64,000 bases of DNA from Rutidosis leptorrhynchoides (GCF_046630445.1 NC_092338.1:147941501-148005500), one strand, 5' to 3'; numbered from the stretch's first letter, positions 12,649 to 24,784 are shown. Made by a program: numbers and translations. Notes: generated from the letters alone by a model not told the origin.

Positions 12649-14298
12649 TATCACACCCCCAGTTAGGGTCTGGGTGAATGTGACATTAATATCAAAAATA
12701 CCCATATATTATATAATGAGAACGACACTATATGATAAAGCAAACTTTATTGAATACGCAGCGGAAAATAGAATGTCGTTACAAGAATTTAAATTACAAG
12801 AATTTAAATTACAAGAATGTAAATAAATGCATAAATAATAAATGTGACTCTTTCTTCAAATCCTAGAGTCCAAGTAGCATCACATAGATAAGAGTAAGCT
12901 GATCAATCGTAACCTAAGACAAAATATGCTAAAGTGTCAACCAAAAAGGTTGAGTGAAGTTCATAGGTTTAACAAAATAGTTGACCGTTGTTTAGACCAC
13001 AAGGTTTTCATTTATAAAAGTAGATCTTGCAGGGATCTAAAAGTAGTGCCAAGTTTGTGATATTTAGACTAAACAGTTTCAAAGTTTGCCCCGTGACAAG
13101 TTGTACTGTCCTTGTCGGTTTGAATCATTATTAAGTAATACAATGACTTGGTCAAATGTATCGGGGACGTTACTCCCGATAGGCCTACCCCCAATAATAA
13201 AGAATGCGTTATGTAAAAGCAATTAAAAATATCACAGTGGGGACTTGCAGGACATAGCCAGGTATAGCACAGTTTAGTAGTTGGTACTTGTGTCTAAGTT
13301 GTAAATATTAAAAGAAGCATGTGTATCACCCCAGTAAGTTTAAATAAATTGCGCAATAGTAAGTGGGGCTATGAAGTTCACCTTAGTAAGTAGGAGAAGA
13401 GTTTGTTATTCCTCGGATAAGAAGAGTTGGATGAATGTGAGCATAAAGTCAACCTAATGACATTTAAGAGTAGTTAAATGTTTGCCCAAGTTTAATTTTA
13501 GTTATGCAAGTGTTTAAGTGTAGTTCGTTTTACTAAGTTCCCATTCTTTAGTAAGTTTCCATTTATAGTAAGTTTTCATTTTTAGTAAGTTAGTGTTGAA
13601 CACTAGTGAGTTGTTCTTAATAAGTCCACCACTTATTAAGTGTGTAAGTGACTAGGTGTTGTTCACTTAGTGAGTGTATGATTACTATAGTCGGGTTTGA
13701 TATTGTGCACCATACCCAAACATCTATGCCACCGGCAAGTCACTCGAATGATCTATTGTTACCGAGCAGCCCAGGATCTCTTGACCAGAATCTAAGTCTT
13801 GGCATTCGAGATCCACAAGCGTCCCATAATGGTACCAAGGATCACCCTAGGCCACAAGTAGCGTTGACGTTCGAGTAATCTCACGTTATCGTGAATGACT
13901 ATTTAATCGTATGTTATAATCTTATAATATAAGTATTATAATATAAGTAGTACATTATCAGTGTTAGTAGTAGTATAAATGTATAAGTGTTAGGTAATAG
14001 TATGTAGTATAAGTAGTAGTATTAGGGTTTAGTAGTAAGTAGTATTAATTAGGTAGGTTTAAATTAGGGTTTTAATTAATTAGAGTAGTTAGGTTTTAAA
14101 AATTAATTAATGATTAGGGTTTAGTAGTATTAAATGTTTTAAATTGTATTTAAGTAGTATTAGGTTTAGGGTTTGGTTAATTAGGGTTTAAGTATTTAAT
14201 ATGTATATATGTATAGTATATGTATCGTGTATATGTATATTGTATATATATTTTATTATTATTTTTATATATATGTGCCGATATATGTATATATTAAG

Positions 14299-14329
<31 letters not shown>

Positions 14330-14433
14330 TACATATATGTATGCGTGTACCTATATATAGCATGTATATATATATTTTTTTTAAATCCATAACATGTGAC
14401 AACCAAATAAATCTAAGTTTGATAGATCAAATA

Positions 14434-14483
<50 letters not shown>

Positions 14484-15526
14484 GTGATATGTATATGGTA
14501 TATGTATATATTTCGTTACCATTTTAAATATTAACATGATCTTGGTTAATCATTAGGGTTTTTAAGATCTAAACTACTTTTATATATAATTTTTTTTAAT
14601 ATATATGTATATGTCGTATATGTATGTATATGTATATGTTTATTATATTTTTTTAACATGAACATGTATGTATATGATCAAGAATGAATATGATTATGAA
14701 TATAAACATGAATCGAAAGATAGAATTTAAAAGACTTGGATCTAGGGTTATACCTTGATGATGGATGATGAAGATTAACAAAGAGAAGAAGAAAAGTCTT
14801 AAAGATGAAGATCAAAGCACCCGAAAAATCAAGAACACTTTGAAGATCTTGATGAACACGAAGAACACGCTTGAAGATTAACCCGAAAAGTAGAAACAAA
14901 TAACCAAAACTTTGAATGGGTGATGGTGGTGTTCGGTTTTTCTCAAAAATCGATGGATGGTGGTGGTGTTTGGGTGGCGGTTTGTAGAGAGGAAGGAGAG
15001 GAGATTAATGAGGTGATTAAGTGAGTATGAGATGATGAAAACCCTTAACCTAGCTCCCTATTTATACACACACATGGATCATTCTAGAGCTAGGGGCAAA
15101 TTAGGAATACTTGTGGTAAAAGTCAAGATTAGGGTTAGGTTTAAAGGGGGTGTTTTGGCCGTGGGTTTTGGGGGGCAAAATGGTCTTTTTGCTTTGCCCA
15201 AAATTGGCTAGGGTTAGTGGTGTGGAGATGGAACTTTTTCGTTTTAGACCTTGTAATTTGGTTTGGTTAAAATGGTTCTTTATGTTCTCAAGTTTAATTG
15301 TTTAAACACCTTAAGTTTTGAGTTATTACTTTTGTTCACGAAAGTTAATTAGCTTATTATTTTCATCTTTTATTAACTTGTCATTTATTACACAAGGCTA
15401 ATTAATATGTTTTATAACTCTTAACAATTAACAATTGTTGACTAAAGTTTAATCATTAAGTTTTAATTATATTGTTTGGGCATTTAATATTGAAAAATAT
15501 AGAATGGAAAAATGAGGGTCGTTATA
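12649..15526 (-). repeat. Element B 5' LTR
   Basis: 2878 bp; plus-strand ends TATCACACCCCC and GAGGGTCGTTATA, so the termini are TA...TA rather than TG...CA. A minus-strand TATA box (GTATAAATAG) lies at 15058-15067. Between 13920 and 14560 there are several AGGGTTT (telo-box-like) motifs interspersed with TAGTAGTAT repeats, and TA-rich tracts at about 14300-14330 and 14440-14480. No coding region is supported. Confidence 0.8.
15058..15067 (-). promoter_or_regulatory. Candidate TATA box of element B LTR
   Basis: The minus strand reads GTATAAATAG in a GC-richer context about 460 bp from the LTR start, a plausible U3/R position. Confidence 0.5.
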
Positions 15527-15606
15527 ACAAGTCCCGCGACAAATAAGCACACACAAAAGTCTAAGTCTAGGCACCTATCTCAAGTCACCTAAATCCCTTA
15601 GACCAT

Positions 15607-15618
15607 GCTCTGATACCA
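15607..15618 (-). other. Primer binding site of element C (tRNA-iMet)
   Basis: TGGTATCAGAGC on the minus strand, two bases from the LTR at 15621. Confidence 0.9.
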
Positions 15619-15620
15619 CT

Positions 15621-17841
15621 TGTAACGACCCAACCCGTTATCCAACCGAATACGCAGCAAAATTTTTTATTTTTATTTTTTATACAGAAGGGGTGCGCAG
15701 CGCGCACAAGGCCTGGCAGCCTGTTGTCCAAAATTTCCAATTTACGTTTAAAGATCTCACACTTCCCGACACTTTTAGACAAAACGATTTTCATAACATA
15801 TAATATTAGGTAAAACTAACACGTTACAATAATAAAACGAGTTTTACGACACCGGGCCCACATCGGCCGTTTTACGACTTTCGTACAAAAACACAAGTTT
15901 CGACCACATAATTTTAACACAAAATAAAGACCGAGCATGGCGATTGGGGATACGCTACCCAATCCTAATCAATCCAAAAGCACGTGTTCTAAAGCAATCT
16001 ACGCGAGTCCACTAGTTCCCACGCTTACCCGAGCCACCGCATCCATGTAAATCTATAAAAAAAAAATGTAAACAACGAGAGGGTAAGCTAACGCTTAGTG
16101 AGTGAGAATATACTACATACATATATATGCATAAAATGGACACCCCACACAACGATAATCAAATAGCACATACCAGAGCATCCAAGCATAAAGGCAAGCT
16201 AGTCTAAGCATACCGTACAATCGCTATACAACAAGCTAACAATAACAACAAAGTAAGTTCACCAACAACGATATGAACAATGCCATCAAGCTACACCCGG
16301 AGGGCTAGCTACATCACAATAATACGATGATATATAACAATAAAGCGTAAAACGTCCAAGGTTAACCCCTTAACCCATTACCGAAACCAACTACTAAATA
16401 CCAAAATGAAGATTGACCGAACTACACGAGCCTTGGTATATCCGCATCCACACGAGACAACCATCTTCAATAACACAACGACATCGAGGTTGGCCGAACT
16501 ACACGAGCCTTAGTAAATACGCAAATACACGAGATCACTACCTCAATAAAATGACCGAACTACACGCGTCATCGTGAATCTGCATCCAGACGTGATTCAC
16601 TTCCCACATCAAAACCCACATCATTGGGGTATTCAATTCACAACACAATATCAACCCTTCGCCATTGGGGTTATATAATCCACATCACAAGCACATGTGA
16701 TAACGTACACACAAAGTGTGCACCTCGCCAAAGGTGGTCAACCAAAACGCACAACCGTGCCAATTGGACCCATACGCAAGTCCATCAAATCCACATATAT
16801 GTGAATTGAGCTCTATAACCGAGAACCACTTCACCCGACCCGCACCTATCCTACACATACATATGCACATAGGATATTAACACTCACCTTGTCGTCTTTG
16901 ATGAATGCAACCGGATAATCCGCAACTCGCCAATGGAAAGTACATATTCCATTATCACAATACAAACAACACACTTAGAGTGGATTTACGAACCAACTCA
17001 AAACGACACTCAGTGCAATTTCGACCGATTGCACTTCCAAGCACGAAACGCCCCCAAACTAACCAATAATCACTGACACTAGTGACAATGGTCCTAATAT
17101 GCCAATTAACCCAATCGTAAGTGTTAAACACTTAACCTTCTCAAAATCATCCATAAACTCTAATTTTGACTCATTTCAAAATTAGTATTTCAAATGCACA
17201 AAATGGGTTCCAACACTTTCATAATCACTAAACCTAGTGATTAAACCCAATTACAGGTCCTAATCATGGCCAAGTTAGTTTCCAACCCAAAACCCACCAA
17301 CAACAACAATAAACCCAATTACAAGCATCAATGAACTCACTTCAAGAGTTTAAATGCGTTTTTCTACAATTCAAGTTCAAACCCTAACTTGAATATCAAA
17401 ATCAAACAATGAAATTCGGAGTTAGAACTTACCACAACAACCAAAACGTAGCTAGGAACGAGGTGAACAACTTTAACACTCGAGCTTTTGATCAATTCGA
17501 GCTTCTTCTTCTCCAAAATCCCAATTTTCACTCTAGAACTCTCTCTCTCTCTAAGATAGTTGAGAGTGTTTGTGGGTGTGAAAGTGATCCAAAGTTGGAT
17601 CCAAACCAGCTGATATGGCTTCAGATCCGTCCCCAAGTGAAATGACCAAAAAGCCCCTCATTTAACTCAAAATAGAAAAAAGACAAAAAACTGTCGCAGG
17701 CATGGTGCGCGGCGCGCACCCTTACCCTGCGCGGCGCGCACAAGGGTCAGAACAGCCCGCCAGTTTGTAATTTGTTCCATGATTCACACACTTAATGTAC
17801 ACCATTAATACTCTATGCACAATAAATATTAGGGTCTTACA
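15621..17841 (-). repeat. Element C 5' LTR
   Basis: 2221 bp; plus-strand ends TGTAACGACCC and GGGTCTTACA. GC-rich palindrome-like motifs GTGCGCRGCGCGCAC occur near both ends (15692-15706 and 17705-17741) in otherwise AT-rich sequence. A degenerate tandem repeat with GACCGAACTACACG lies at 16414-16605. No coding region is supported. Confidence 0.8.
16414..16605. repeat. Three degenerate tandem units in element C LTR
   Basis: The core GACCGAACTACACGAGCC recurs at 16414, 16491 and 16552 with similar following sequence; spacing is about 60-80 bp. Confidence 0.6.
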
Positions 17842-18815
17842 AATTTATTTTTAAAGTTGATAATTTGAGTTAATTAATTTTTTTTATGTATTTAATAAAT
17901 TAGTTACAGCTAGAGTTTACAATTGTATATTGTCGAAAAGGAAATTAATAATATAATATAATATGTAAATAATATAATAAAGAATATTTCTAGTTCATAA
18001 ACTCAATTTTTTTTCATAAACTAGTTATGAGTAGCTTATAATTTTCAAAAGCTCTACTATTTATGCGTATGTTTGGCAAAACTTGTTGTTAGATTTTTAC
18101 TTGTAGTTGGAGTTTTTAACTTTTAGCTGATAGCTGGTAGCTGCTAGCTTTTTGGATATATTTGATGTTTGGTAGAGTAGCTGGACTGTTAAAATGTGAA
18201 ATCCCGAAGAAAAAACATGGCTAGCTAAATGTTGGATTGATGCATCCGAAGATGCAAGAAAATATAATTCACAAAATGTACTACATTGTGGTCTACGATA
18301 TTCGACAAGTTTAAAAACACAAAATGGGTGAGAACGTGGAGATGATTATTACCATATATACTAATGACCACACAAAGTTTGGTCGTTTCACCACAACCCC
18401 CACCCAGAAAGGGTCAAAACGACATCAAGGGGAACAAGGGAGAAAAAACCAAACACCCCTCAAACTATATCAAACTTTCAAATTCAATCCCCATATCAGG
18501 GGTGTAAAATGAAACTTATTATTTTAATTAAAAATCTTAACCAAACTTCACCCATATTTTCAACGGGACATATCTTTCCGCTAACCTCGCGTTAAATTTT
18601 TTCGAACCCACCGTTCAACTCAAAAAAATCTTACGAACACAACGGGACTAACTATACGTGAAACGGACACTTCTAAAAAAAATGCTAAATACCTCGGATA
18701 TATTCAATACATATACACACCTACGTACTAACTACGTGTATCTAAAAACACCCGTAGCAAAACGTTTTTACTTCTGTAAATACATAACGCTCCGTTAACT
18801 ATGAATACGCAACCC
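17842..18815. other. AT-rich non-coding stretch, probably Helitron interior in part
   Basis: No credible gene. It includes a stretch with repeated AGCTG/GTAGCT motifs (18040-18190) resembling an old MITE, and from about 18400 a CCCC/GGGG-containing section leading into the Helitron end at 18819. I could not place a Helitron 5' TC terminus. Confidence 0.4.
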
Positions 18816-18818
18816 ACA

Positions 18819-18852
18819 GGCCCCGCGGCATCACGCGGGCCCGTTTTACTAG
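18819..18852 (+). mobile_element. Helitron 3' terminus
   Basis: A hairpin GGCCCCGCG-GCATCA-CGCGGGCCC (one mismatch in a 9-bp stem) is followed by GTTTTA and CTAG, then T. This is the classic Helitron 3' end: hairpin, short spacer, CTRR, insertion before T. No Rep/helicase ORF is nearby, so it is non-autonomous or the 5' part is lost. Confidence 0.65.
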
Positions 18853-18924
18853 TTTGTCACTAAAATGACATTTTATTATCAAAACTTTTAAGGAGTTCAA
18901 TGGCATCTATAACGAAATGAGACG

Positions 18925-19496
18925 CAATTAGTGTAGTGGTCAGAATGATGAGAATATTTATCAGGAGGCTTTGCAAGCAATACATAATAAAAATGTTAAT
19001 TGAAAGATTTTAAGATGAAAGAAAGTTGGGAAGTGTTAAAAGAACATCCAAAGTGGTATGCTCCACAACAGGTTGGGGGATTCGATGACGATGAAGCTTT
19101 TAGTGATAGCTGTTCGATCGATTTACCTTTCACAAAACTATCGTTCTATAGAAAAATGAGTTGTTTGGCCCCGACTCATTTTCAAGACAATCGGTATGGG
19201 ACATAGCAAAAAAGGCGTCTAGAAGATCAATTTTATCTGATGCGGGAATGACACACTTTTCAAACTCATCTAAAATGGATAACTTTTTAGACAATATGTC
19301 AAAGTACATGGGAGAAACGGAGGAAACGTCGAACGCGCTTGATGCTATTAAGGATGTTGTTTTTCATCAACAAGTTGCGCAAGGAGTTCAAGTTCTTGCA
19401 ACTAACACTGATACGATGAGCTCGAAGGATAAAAAAAAATTTAAAAATGGAATTCATTGCAAGTTTAGAACAAGAAATTCATTGAAAATTATATGA
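18925..19496 (+). pseudogene. PIF/Harbinger ORF1-like (NAM-associated) fragment
   Basis: Fragments in shifting frames read SGQNDENIYQEALQAIHNKN, then KESWEVLKEHPKWYAPQQV and GGFDDDEAFSDS. After a frame change comes a segment with DNMSKYMGETEETSNALDAI. The W-x-VLK-x-HPKW signature and acidic follow-on are typical of the Myb-like/NAM-associated proteins encoded as ORF1 by plant PIF/Harbinger elements. There are at least one stop and one frameshift, and neither the N-terminal Myb domain nor a transposase is present. A decayed fragment. Confidence 0.6.
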
Positions 19497-19587
19497 AGAG
19501 AAATTCAAATGTTAAAACTCTAGTATATATGGAACCAAAAGAAAAAAGACTACCATATGATGAGTAGTAATTTAAATTAGTTATACG

Positions 19588-20596
19588 AAGTGCTCTCAAC
19601 CAAGACACACATTCCTTCCCAATACTAACTGCCACATCAGCGCCACATCAGCACTTTCTTTCCATGACTAAATTCAGGACTAAACACTCTCAATGGTGAC
19701 ACTCCTCCTCTATATTTTAAATTATTTTTTATATTATTTTTTTACTTAAATTAAAAAATATAAATAATTATTCAAATAAAACTACATTTTTATTAAAAAT
19801 TAAACACATTACAATGATAAAAATTAAAAAACATTACAACGATAAAAATTAAAAAACATTACAACGAAATTTATTAAAAAGCGACATAAACTAGAATAAA
19901 GTACTAGAAACTAAATAATCAAACTACTCTTCCTCGTCCGAAACTTCGAATGCCTTCGCATATTTTTTCTTAATTTTTTTCCGAGCCCTCATTTTTGTGT
20001 ATATAAAAAATGGATAAAGATTTGAGAATGAAAGGAAGATGAGAATTTGAATGAATATGAGAGTAGTGTGGAGAAAATAAAGAGTAGATTATGTACATAG
20101 AGAGAGTAAATAAAATACGAAAAAATGACATTCTAGCCGTTAGGTAGCCGTTGGTCCTTTTTTAATATTTTTTATTTTTATTTATTTAATTTTTTTTATA
20201 GTCGTTACCTTCCGTCCACAAATATTTCACAGGAGAACGAAATGGAGAACGAAAAGTTGGGCGAGCATCTGGGCGGAGCCCAGGACGGGCCGCTGCCATT
20301 TGCGCCCTCCTGGGCGGCGGTCTGGGCGGAGGTGGTGAACTAGCCGTTGGGAGCAACCTAAACGTGGTTTTATTTTATGCAGTGTTTAATTTATGTTATT
20401 TTTAAGTTTCTAGTTTTTTAAATTTATTTATTGTATAGTGTAATATAAATTTATTTATTACTATATTCTATTAAAAATACGATAAACAATAAAAAATAAA
20501 AAATAAAATATTACATCAACAACAACTTTTTCGGTAACTGCTTAAATCTTTCGATTACAACTTCTTTTCCCCACCTTTGTCATGTCACAAGTATAC

Positions 20597-20633
<37 letters not shown>

Positions 20634-21339
20634 AACTTCCATTTCACATCATAGTCACTATTATTTATGTTGTTATGTTGAATGTTAATAAAAGTTCCTA
20701 ATTTTATTTATGTAAAGAAAACTTAAAGTTTTAACGAAAGCTATAAAAGTTCAAACTAATAAAGTTGTACATACATATATATATATTGTTGGTATCAGTG
20801 GTAAGCGGGAGACAAAGTTTTGTTATTAGTACAATTTTTTTATTTAAAAAAACCGAGAACTCGTATAGAAAGGAATAACGAACATTTTCATTTATGATAG
20901 TTTAAAAACTATTTACTTAGAAAAAGTCAAAAAATGCTCATATTATTTGAATAAATTTGTGATAAATGATGTAAGCATTAGAGAGCTCTCAACGGTGTCT
21001 TCCTCCTCTCCGCCCAGCAGCACGCCGTTGGCACCACAACGCCCAACACTCCGCCCTACTTCCTAGCCCTATGTTTTGTGTTTCTCGAGCAGATTGCAGG
21101 ACGGAAATATATGAAAGAAAGGGTAATTTATTGACTTGTACGTTTGCTTTTAATATTTGTACTACAAAATAATTAATTAATATAGTGAGTCCCAATTTAT
21201 TTGAGAAAGTATGTCATTGTTGAGAGTGTTTAATCCTGAATTAGTCCTTGTGAAAAAATATAATAATGATGTGACGCTAATGTGATGATTAGTCCTGAGA
21301 AAAAAAGTACTCTCATGATTCTCATGATTGAGAGCACTC
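19588..21339. mobile_element. Non-autonomous Harbinger-like element with long degenerate TIRs
   Basis: AGTGCTCTCAA at 19589-19599 matches, inverted, TTGAGAGCACT at 21328-21338. The similarity extends inward about 115 bp on both sides: shared CCACATCAG or GTCACATCA, ACTAA.TTCAGGA and TTAAACACTCTCAA. TTA/TAA lies just outside on both sides, suggesting a TTA duplication, though imperfectly. The interior has no transposase. A 22-codon minus-strand frame at 19924-19992 (MRARKKIKKKYAKAFEV) may be a remnant of an ORF. GC-rich GGGCGG stretches occur at 20260-20340 and 20995-21060. Confidence 0.55.
20598..20632. repeat. Poly(A) tract
   Basis: About 35 A residues, on the plus strand. It could be a retroposon tail or simple slippage; no retroposon body is recognised upstream. 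Confidence 0.9.
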
Positions 21340-22200
21340 TTATTAGTGGAAATAATATAAATACAATGTAGGTCACAGGGTCAATCACTCATGATGTGGT
21401 CTTTATTAGAAGAGAGAAAGTAATCCATGATTATGAACTTGTTTGTGTATGAAAAGAATAACTATAATGTTTTTAGACAAAAAGTGTGAATAAAACACCT
21501 ACATTTCGGGTCTGGTGGCGCTTACTACCAACCACTATAACACACCTTGTATTTTGTCTCTCATTCCAACTTTTTCTTTTTTGGCAACATTGTGGTGGAT
21601 TATTACATTTATGCTCTACTAATTTTCTTTTTGAAAATTATACTGCAAGTATAAAATTACTACATTTTTAAGCAATATACTTGTACTCTAGTAGATGTTT
21701 GATCATATTTCATCATGAGTATAGTATATAGTATTTATATTCCTTCCATCAAAAAGGTTGAGTTGGTTATACGTGTGACAAGAGTACGAGACAACAAAAA
21801 AAAGAAGACTAAAAATTAAAGAATCTATCAATATTATTAAGTGACTAACAGGTACTGAAATCACAACAAATTAAATTCATAGTTAGAACCATTATGGATG
21901 ATGCTTTTTAATAGACTATATTCTTAACAAATGTAACCATACCAATACCAACATAGTATAGTGATTGAGATTCAAATATACTTATAAGAGATTTCATGTT
22001 CAAATGTCGTTAACAACGTATTTGAGTTTGTAAGCAAAAGAATCAAAATTTATAACGGTATAACCTGATTAAGGCACATATATATACGTAAAATACTTGT
22101 ATATCATTCCAAATAGTATGACCACAAAAATGTTTTATTGTTGTAAAGGCCAATGGTATGTTATATTGTCTCAACATAGTTCAAATACTAAGGCCATTTG
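21340..22200. other. AT-rich interval, no gene seen
   Basis: No frame with recognisable domains and no clear terminal repeats. It probably includes decayed MULE flank. Confidence 0.5.
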
Positions 22201-22204
22201 TTAT

Positions 22205-23520
22205 GGTGGAGAAGTTTGTAGGGAAAATTGTGAGAATGGTGGTGAGTTATAACTGTGACGTAGCAAACTTAGATAATCTAGGTGATGATTTGGGTCTAAA
22301 TGATAGATCAAACTTTACATTCATAGGTGATAGACAAAAGGTTTTATCTACTTTATTAATTTCAATTTTATGAACATTAACAATTTTATTAATTTCATTT
22401 TCATACTAGCTATTAAAAGGTTGTATCCGTGTGCTGAACAAAGATACTCTTTAAGGCACTTACATGAAAATGAAGAAACAATGGAATGGTGTTGCCTATA
22501 AACAAATGCTATGAAAATGTGCAACAACAACAATGCCACAATTTGAACAACAAATGTAGAAATTGAAGGGATTCAATGAAGGATGTTATAAATATTTAGC
22601 TAAGATCCCTCTTCATCATTGGGCAAGAAGCCACTTTTCAGGTTTATTATGCAATATGACCCAATATTGTGAATGGACTCTCTAATTTACATCATTAATA
22701 TTTTTATTAGAGGTAGTGCAATGATAGATCTTCTTTTGAGCAATATGTGTGAGATTCTAAACAGGTGGCTAGTTGATGCAAGAAATAAGCCTATCATCAC
22801 TGCATTAGAGTATATTAGAGAGTACTTGATGAAAAGGATTGTGACAGTCAATAATGTGATATCCAAGTCTGATGATCCTTTAACCCAGGAGCAACGAAAG
22901 TGTTTGAAGCAATCAAGAAAGAATCTCAAAAAATACAATGTGATGTGGAATTGTGATCATTTGTACAAAATTAGTGGCCCAGACAATGAACAACGTGTGG
23001 TAGATATGAATGCAATAGCGTGTACTTGTCACAAGTGAGAGCTCACTGCAATGCCATGTAAACATGCAGTGGCTGCATCGAATACATGGGTGCATTTGGT
23101 ACACGTGTTGGTCACCTAGAAAGTTGTGTTCATCGTGTACATTGATCAGAAACTTGAAGGAACACTTATAATCACAAAATTTGGCCTTTGAATTGTAGGC
23201 ACATGTGGGAAAAATCATTAGTTACAAGTAGACTTCTACCACCTTTGATGATGGCAACTGATGGAAGACCAAAAAAGAACATGAGAAAGGGTTTGGATGA
23301 AAAGGAAACAATGAAGGGAGGGGGTTAATTGTGTAGGAAGGGGAGAACTACTCGTTGTGGAAAATGTGGTATCTTTGGTCATAATCAGAGGAGTTGCAAA
23401 AACAGTAGGAGTGTTGACGAAAGCAGTGGAACAAAAAGAAAAAAGAAACCAAGTGGATCAAATGGTGTGAGTAAGAAGACAAAGGTGAATGTTGGTAAAG
23501 CGAATGTTCTATATCACTAA
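22205..23520 (+). pseudogene. MULE (MuDR-type) transposase, decayed C-terminal half
   Basis: The frames give, in order: GDDLGLNDRSNFTFIGDRQK (the MULE block before the second catalytic region), QRYSLRHLHENMKKQWNG and HHWARSHFSG (about 22435-22640), then a 121-codon open stretch at 22673-23038 (DLLLSNMCEILNRWLVDARN...). Next is a SWIM zinc finger CTCHK-stop-ELTAMPCKH (CxC...CxH), then THMWEKS and RPKKN. It ends in a CCHC knuckle CGKCGIFGHNQRSC at 23347-23388. Stops (for example TGA at 23036) and frameshifts separate the blocks. The catalytic N-terminal part is missing. MULE TIRs were not identified. Confidence 0.85.
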
Positions 23521-23639
23521 GGGAGTATTTTTGGATGCGTGTTTTTTGATATAATGATTTAATGTATGCACTCAATGCTATGGATGACTAATGGCGTATT
23601 TTTAAATGTTTAGATTTTTTGATGTGTTGATGTTATGAC

Positions 23640-24240
23640 TGTTTGGAGTATTTGGTTACAAGTCATTTGGGTATACATTACCACCTTTGGTCAATAATGG
23701 ACTATTGTTGACTTAAAGTTACTTGTCATTTGGGTATAAATTACTACCTTTAGTTGTTATTCGCATTTACCGTTGGTAAGAATTTGGTTACAAGTCATTT
23801 GGGTATAAATTACCATCTTTGGTCTAAATAATGTAAACATGCAGTGACTGTTGTTGAATATTTGGTTACAAGTCATTTGAGTATAAATTACAACCTTTGG
23901 TTACAAGCAGTTTTGGTTACAAGCATTTTTTGGTATATATTACAACCGTTGGTGTCAAGCAGTTTTGGTGTCAAGCAGTTTTGGTTACAAGTCATTTGTT
24001 ATCGGGTTACAACATTTGATTACAAGCAGATTTGGTGTCAAGCAGTTTTGCTTTAAGTCATTTAATATCGGGTTACAAACTTTCAACCAGTTTAGCTTAC
24101 AAGCCATTTGTTATCAGGTTACAACCAGTTCTGTTTACAACATGTTTTGGCAATATAAACCAGTTTAGTTTACAATCAGTTTTGCGAATAACAGATGTTG
24201 GTTACAATGATGCCAAATGCACTTTACAATAACTACAATA
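23640..24240. repeat. Degenerate repeat field (GGTTACAAG / TCATTTGGGTAT)
   Basis: About 600 bp built from variants of TTTGGTTACAAGTCATTTG and of GTGTCAAGCAGTTTTG, with irregular spacing. A stretch at about 23830-23850 copies the sequence that encodes the SWIM motif upstream (TGTAAACATGCAGTG). Frames inside it are by-products of the repeat. Confidence 0.75.
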
Positions 24241-24382
24241 TAGGTAAATCAAACACTGAAAAATACGGATTAAAACAAAACCAAAGAACATATATTCAAT
24301 CAAAAAGAGAATTTATTAGAACCATATGAGTGGATCTTAAATTCATTGCACAACTAACATTCTTAACAAAGACATCAACAAT

Positions 24383-24784
24383 CTAATAGGAGCTAACATT
24401 CTCGACTATCCAACCACCAAACAGATCATACAAAACAAATGCAACCAAGATTAAAATAACTATCATCTTCATCTTCAGATCACGACTTCTAAGTTTTTTC
24501 ACCTCAGCTTCGAGATTATTCTTTGACCTCAAAAGACCTGGTATAAAAGTAAGCGAACGAGAACGCATCGATGGATCAAACCAAGCATTAAACGGGCAAT
24601 TGAACCACTGAGAACAAAAGGGCATATTATCAGTACGAATCAAATGGAAATTTACGAGCAAGATAATGTAGAATAATAACTTTGTAGGGCAACCATAATA
24701 GCGTCTACCAGGATTGTGATATGTCCATGAACAACGAATTACAGCTGCTCTTCCACAAAAGTAATCAACCATGATGAGCTTCAA
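24383..24784 (-). CDS. Small GRF-type zinc-finger membrane protein
   Basis: 133 codons. Residues about 6-33 (MVDYFCGRAAVIRCSWTYHN, then PGRRYYGCP) and 60-75 (NCPFNAWFDP) match the plant GRF zinc finger, in which Cys residues and a Tyr/Phe-x-W-x-D motif bind zinc. It is followed by RSRSLTFIPGLLRSKNNLE, typical of these small plant proteins. Then come a coiled-coil-like Lys/Leu segment and a C-terminal hydrophobic helix (MIVILILVAFVLYDLF). The stretch between GCPT and NCPF is longer than usual and may be an unspliced intron (GT at KLL, AG before WFN, though the phase does not fit cleanly). The second Met (MVDYF) is an alternative start. Such ORFs are numerous and often TE-linked in plants, so host-gene status is uncertain. 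Confidence 0.6.
   Translation of the reverse strand: MKLIMVDYFCGRAAVIRCSWTYHNPGRRYYGCPTKLLFYIILLVNFHLIRTDNMPFCSQWFNCPFNAWFDPSMRSRSLTFIPGLLRSKNNLEAEVKKLRSRDLKMKMIVILILVAFVLYDLFGGWIVENVSSY

Larger units (their letters stand above)
15527..17841 (-). mobile_element. Element C: 5' LTR and leader, interior cut by element B
   Basis: Only the right end of C is in view: LTR at 15621-17841, PBS at 15607-15618, and 80 nt of leader (15527-15606) that stops at B's insertion point. The rest of C would lie left of the window, beyond B. Its coding capacity is unknown. Confidence 0.75.

Noticed and set aside
14201-14487. Tyr/Ile-rich frames over TA-rich DNA in the B LTR
   Set aside because: Produced by TATATA and TATG repeats; no domain, and inside an LTR.
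13920-14560. Interstitial telomere array
   Set aside because: AGGGTTT motifs are scattered and not in tandem TTTAGGG repeats; left as telo-box-like motifs.
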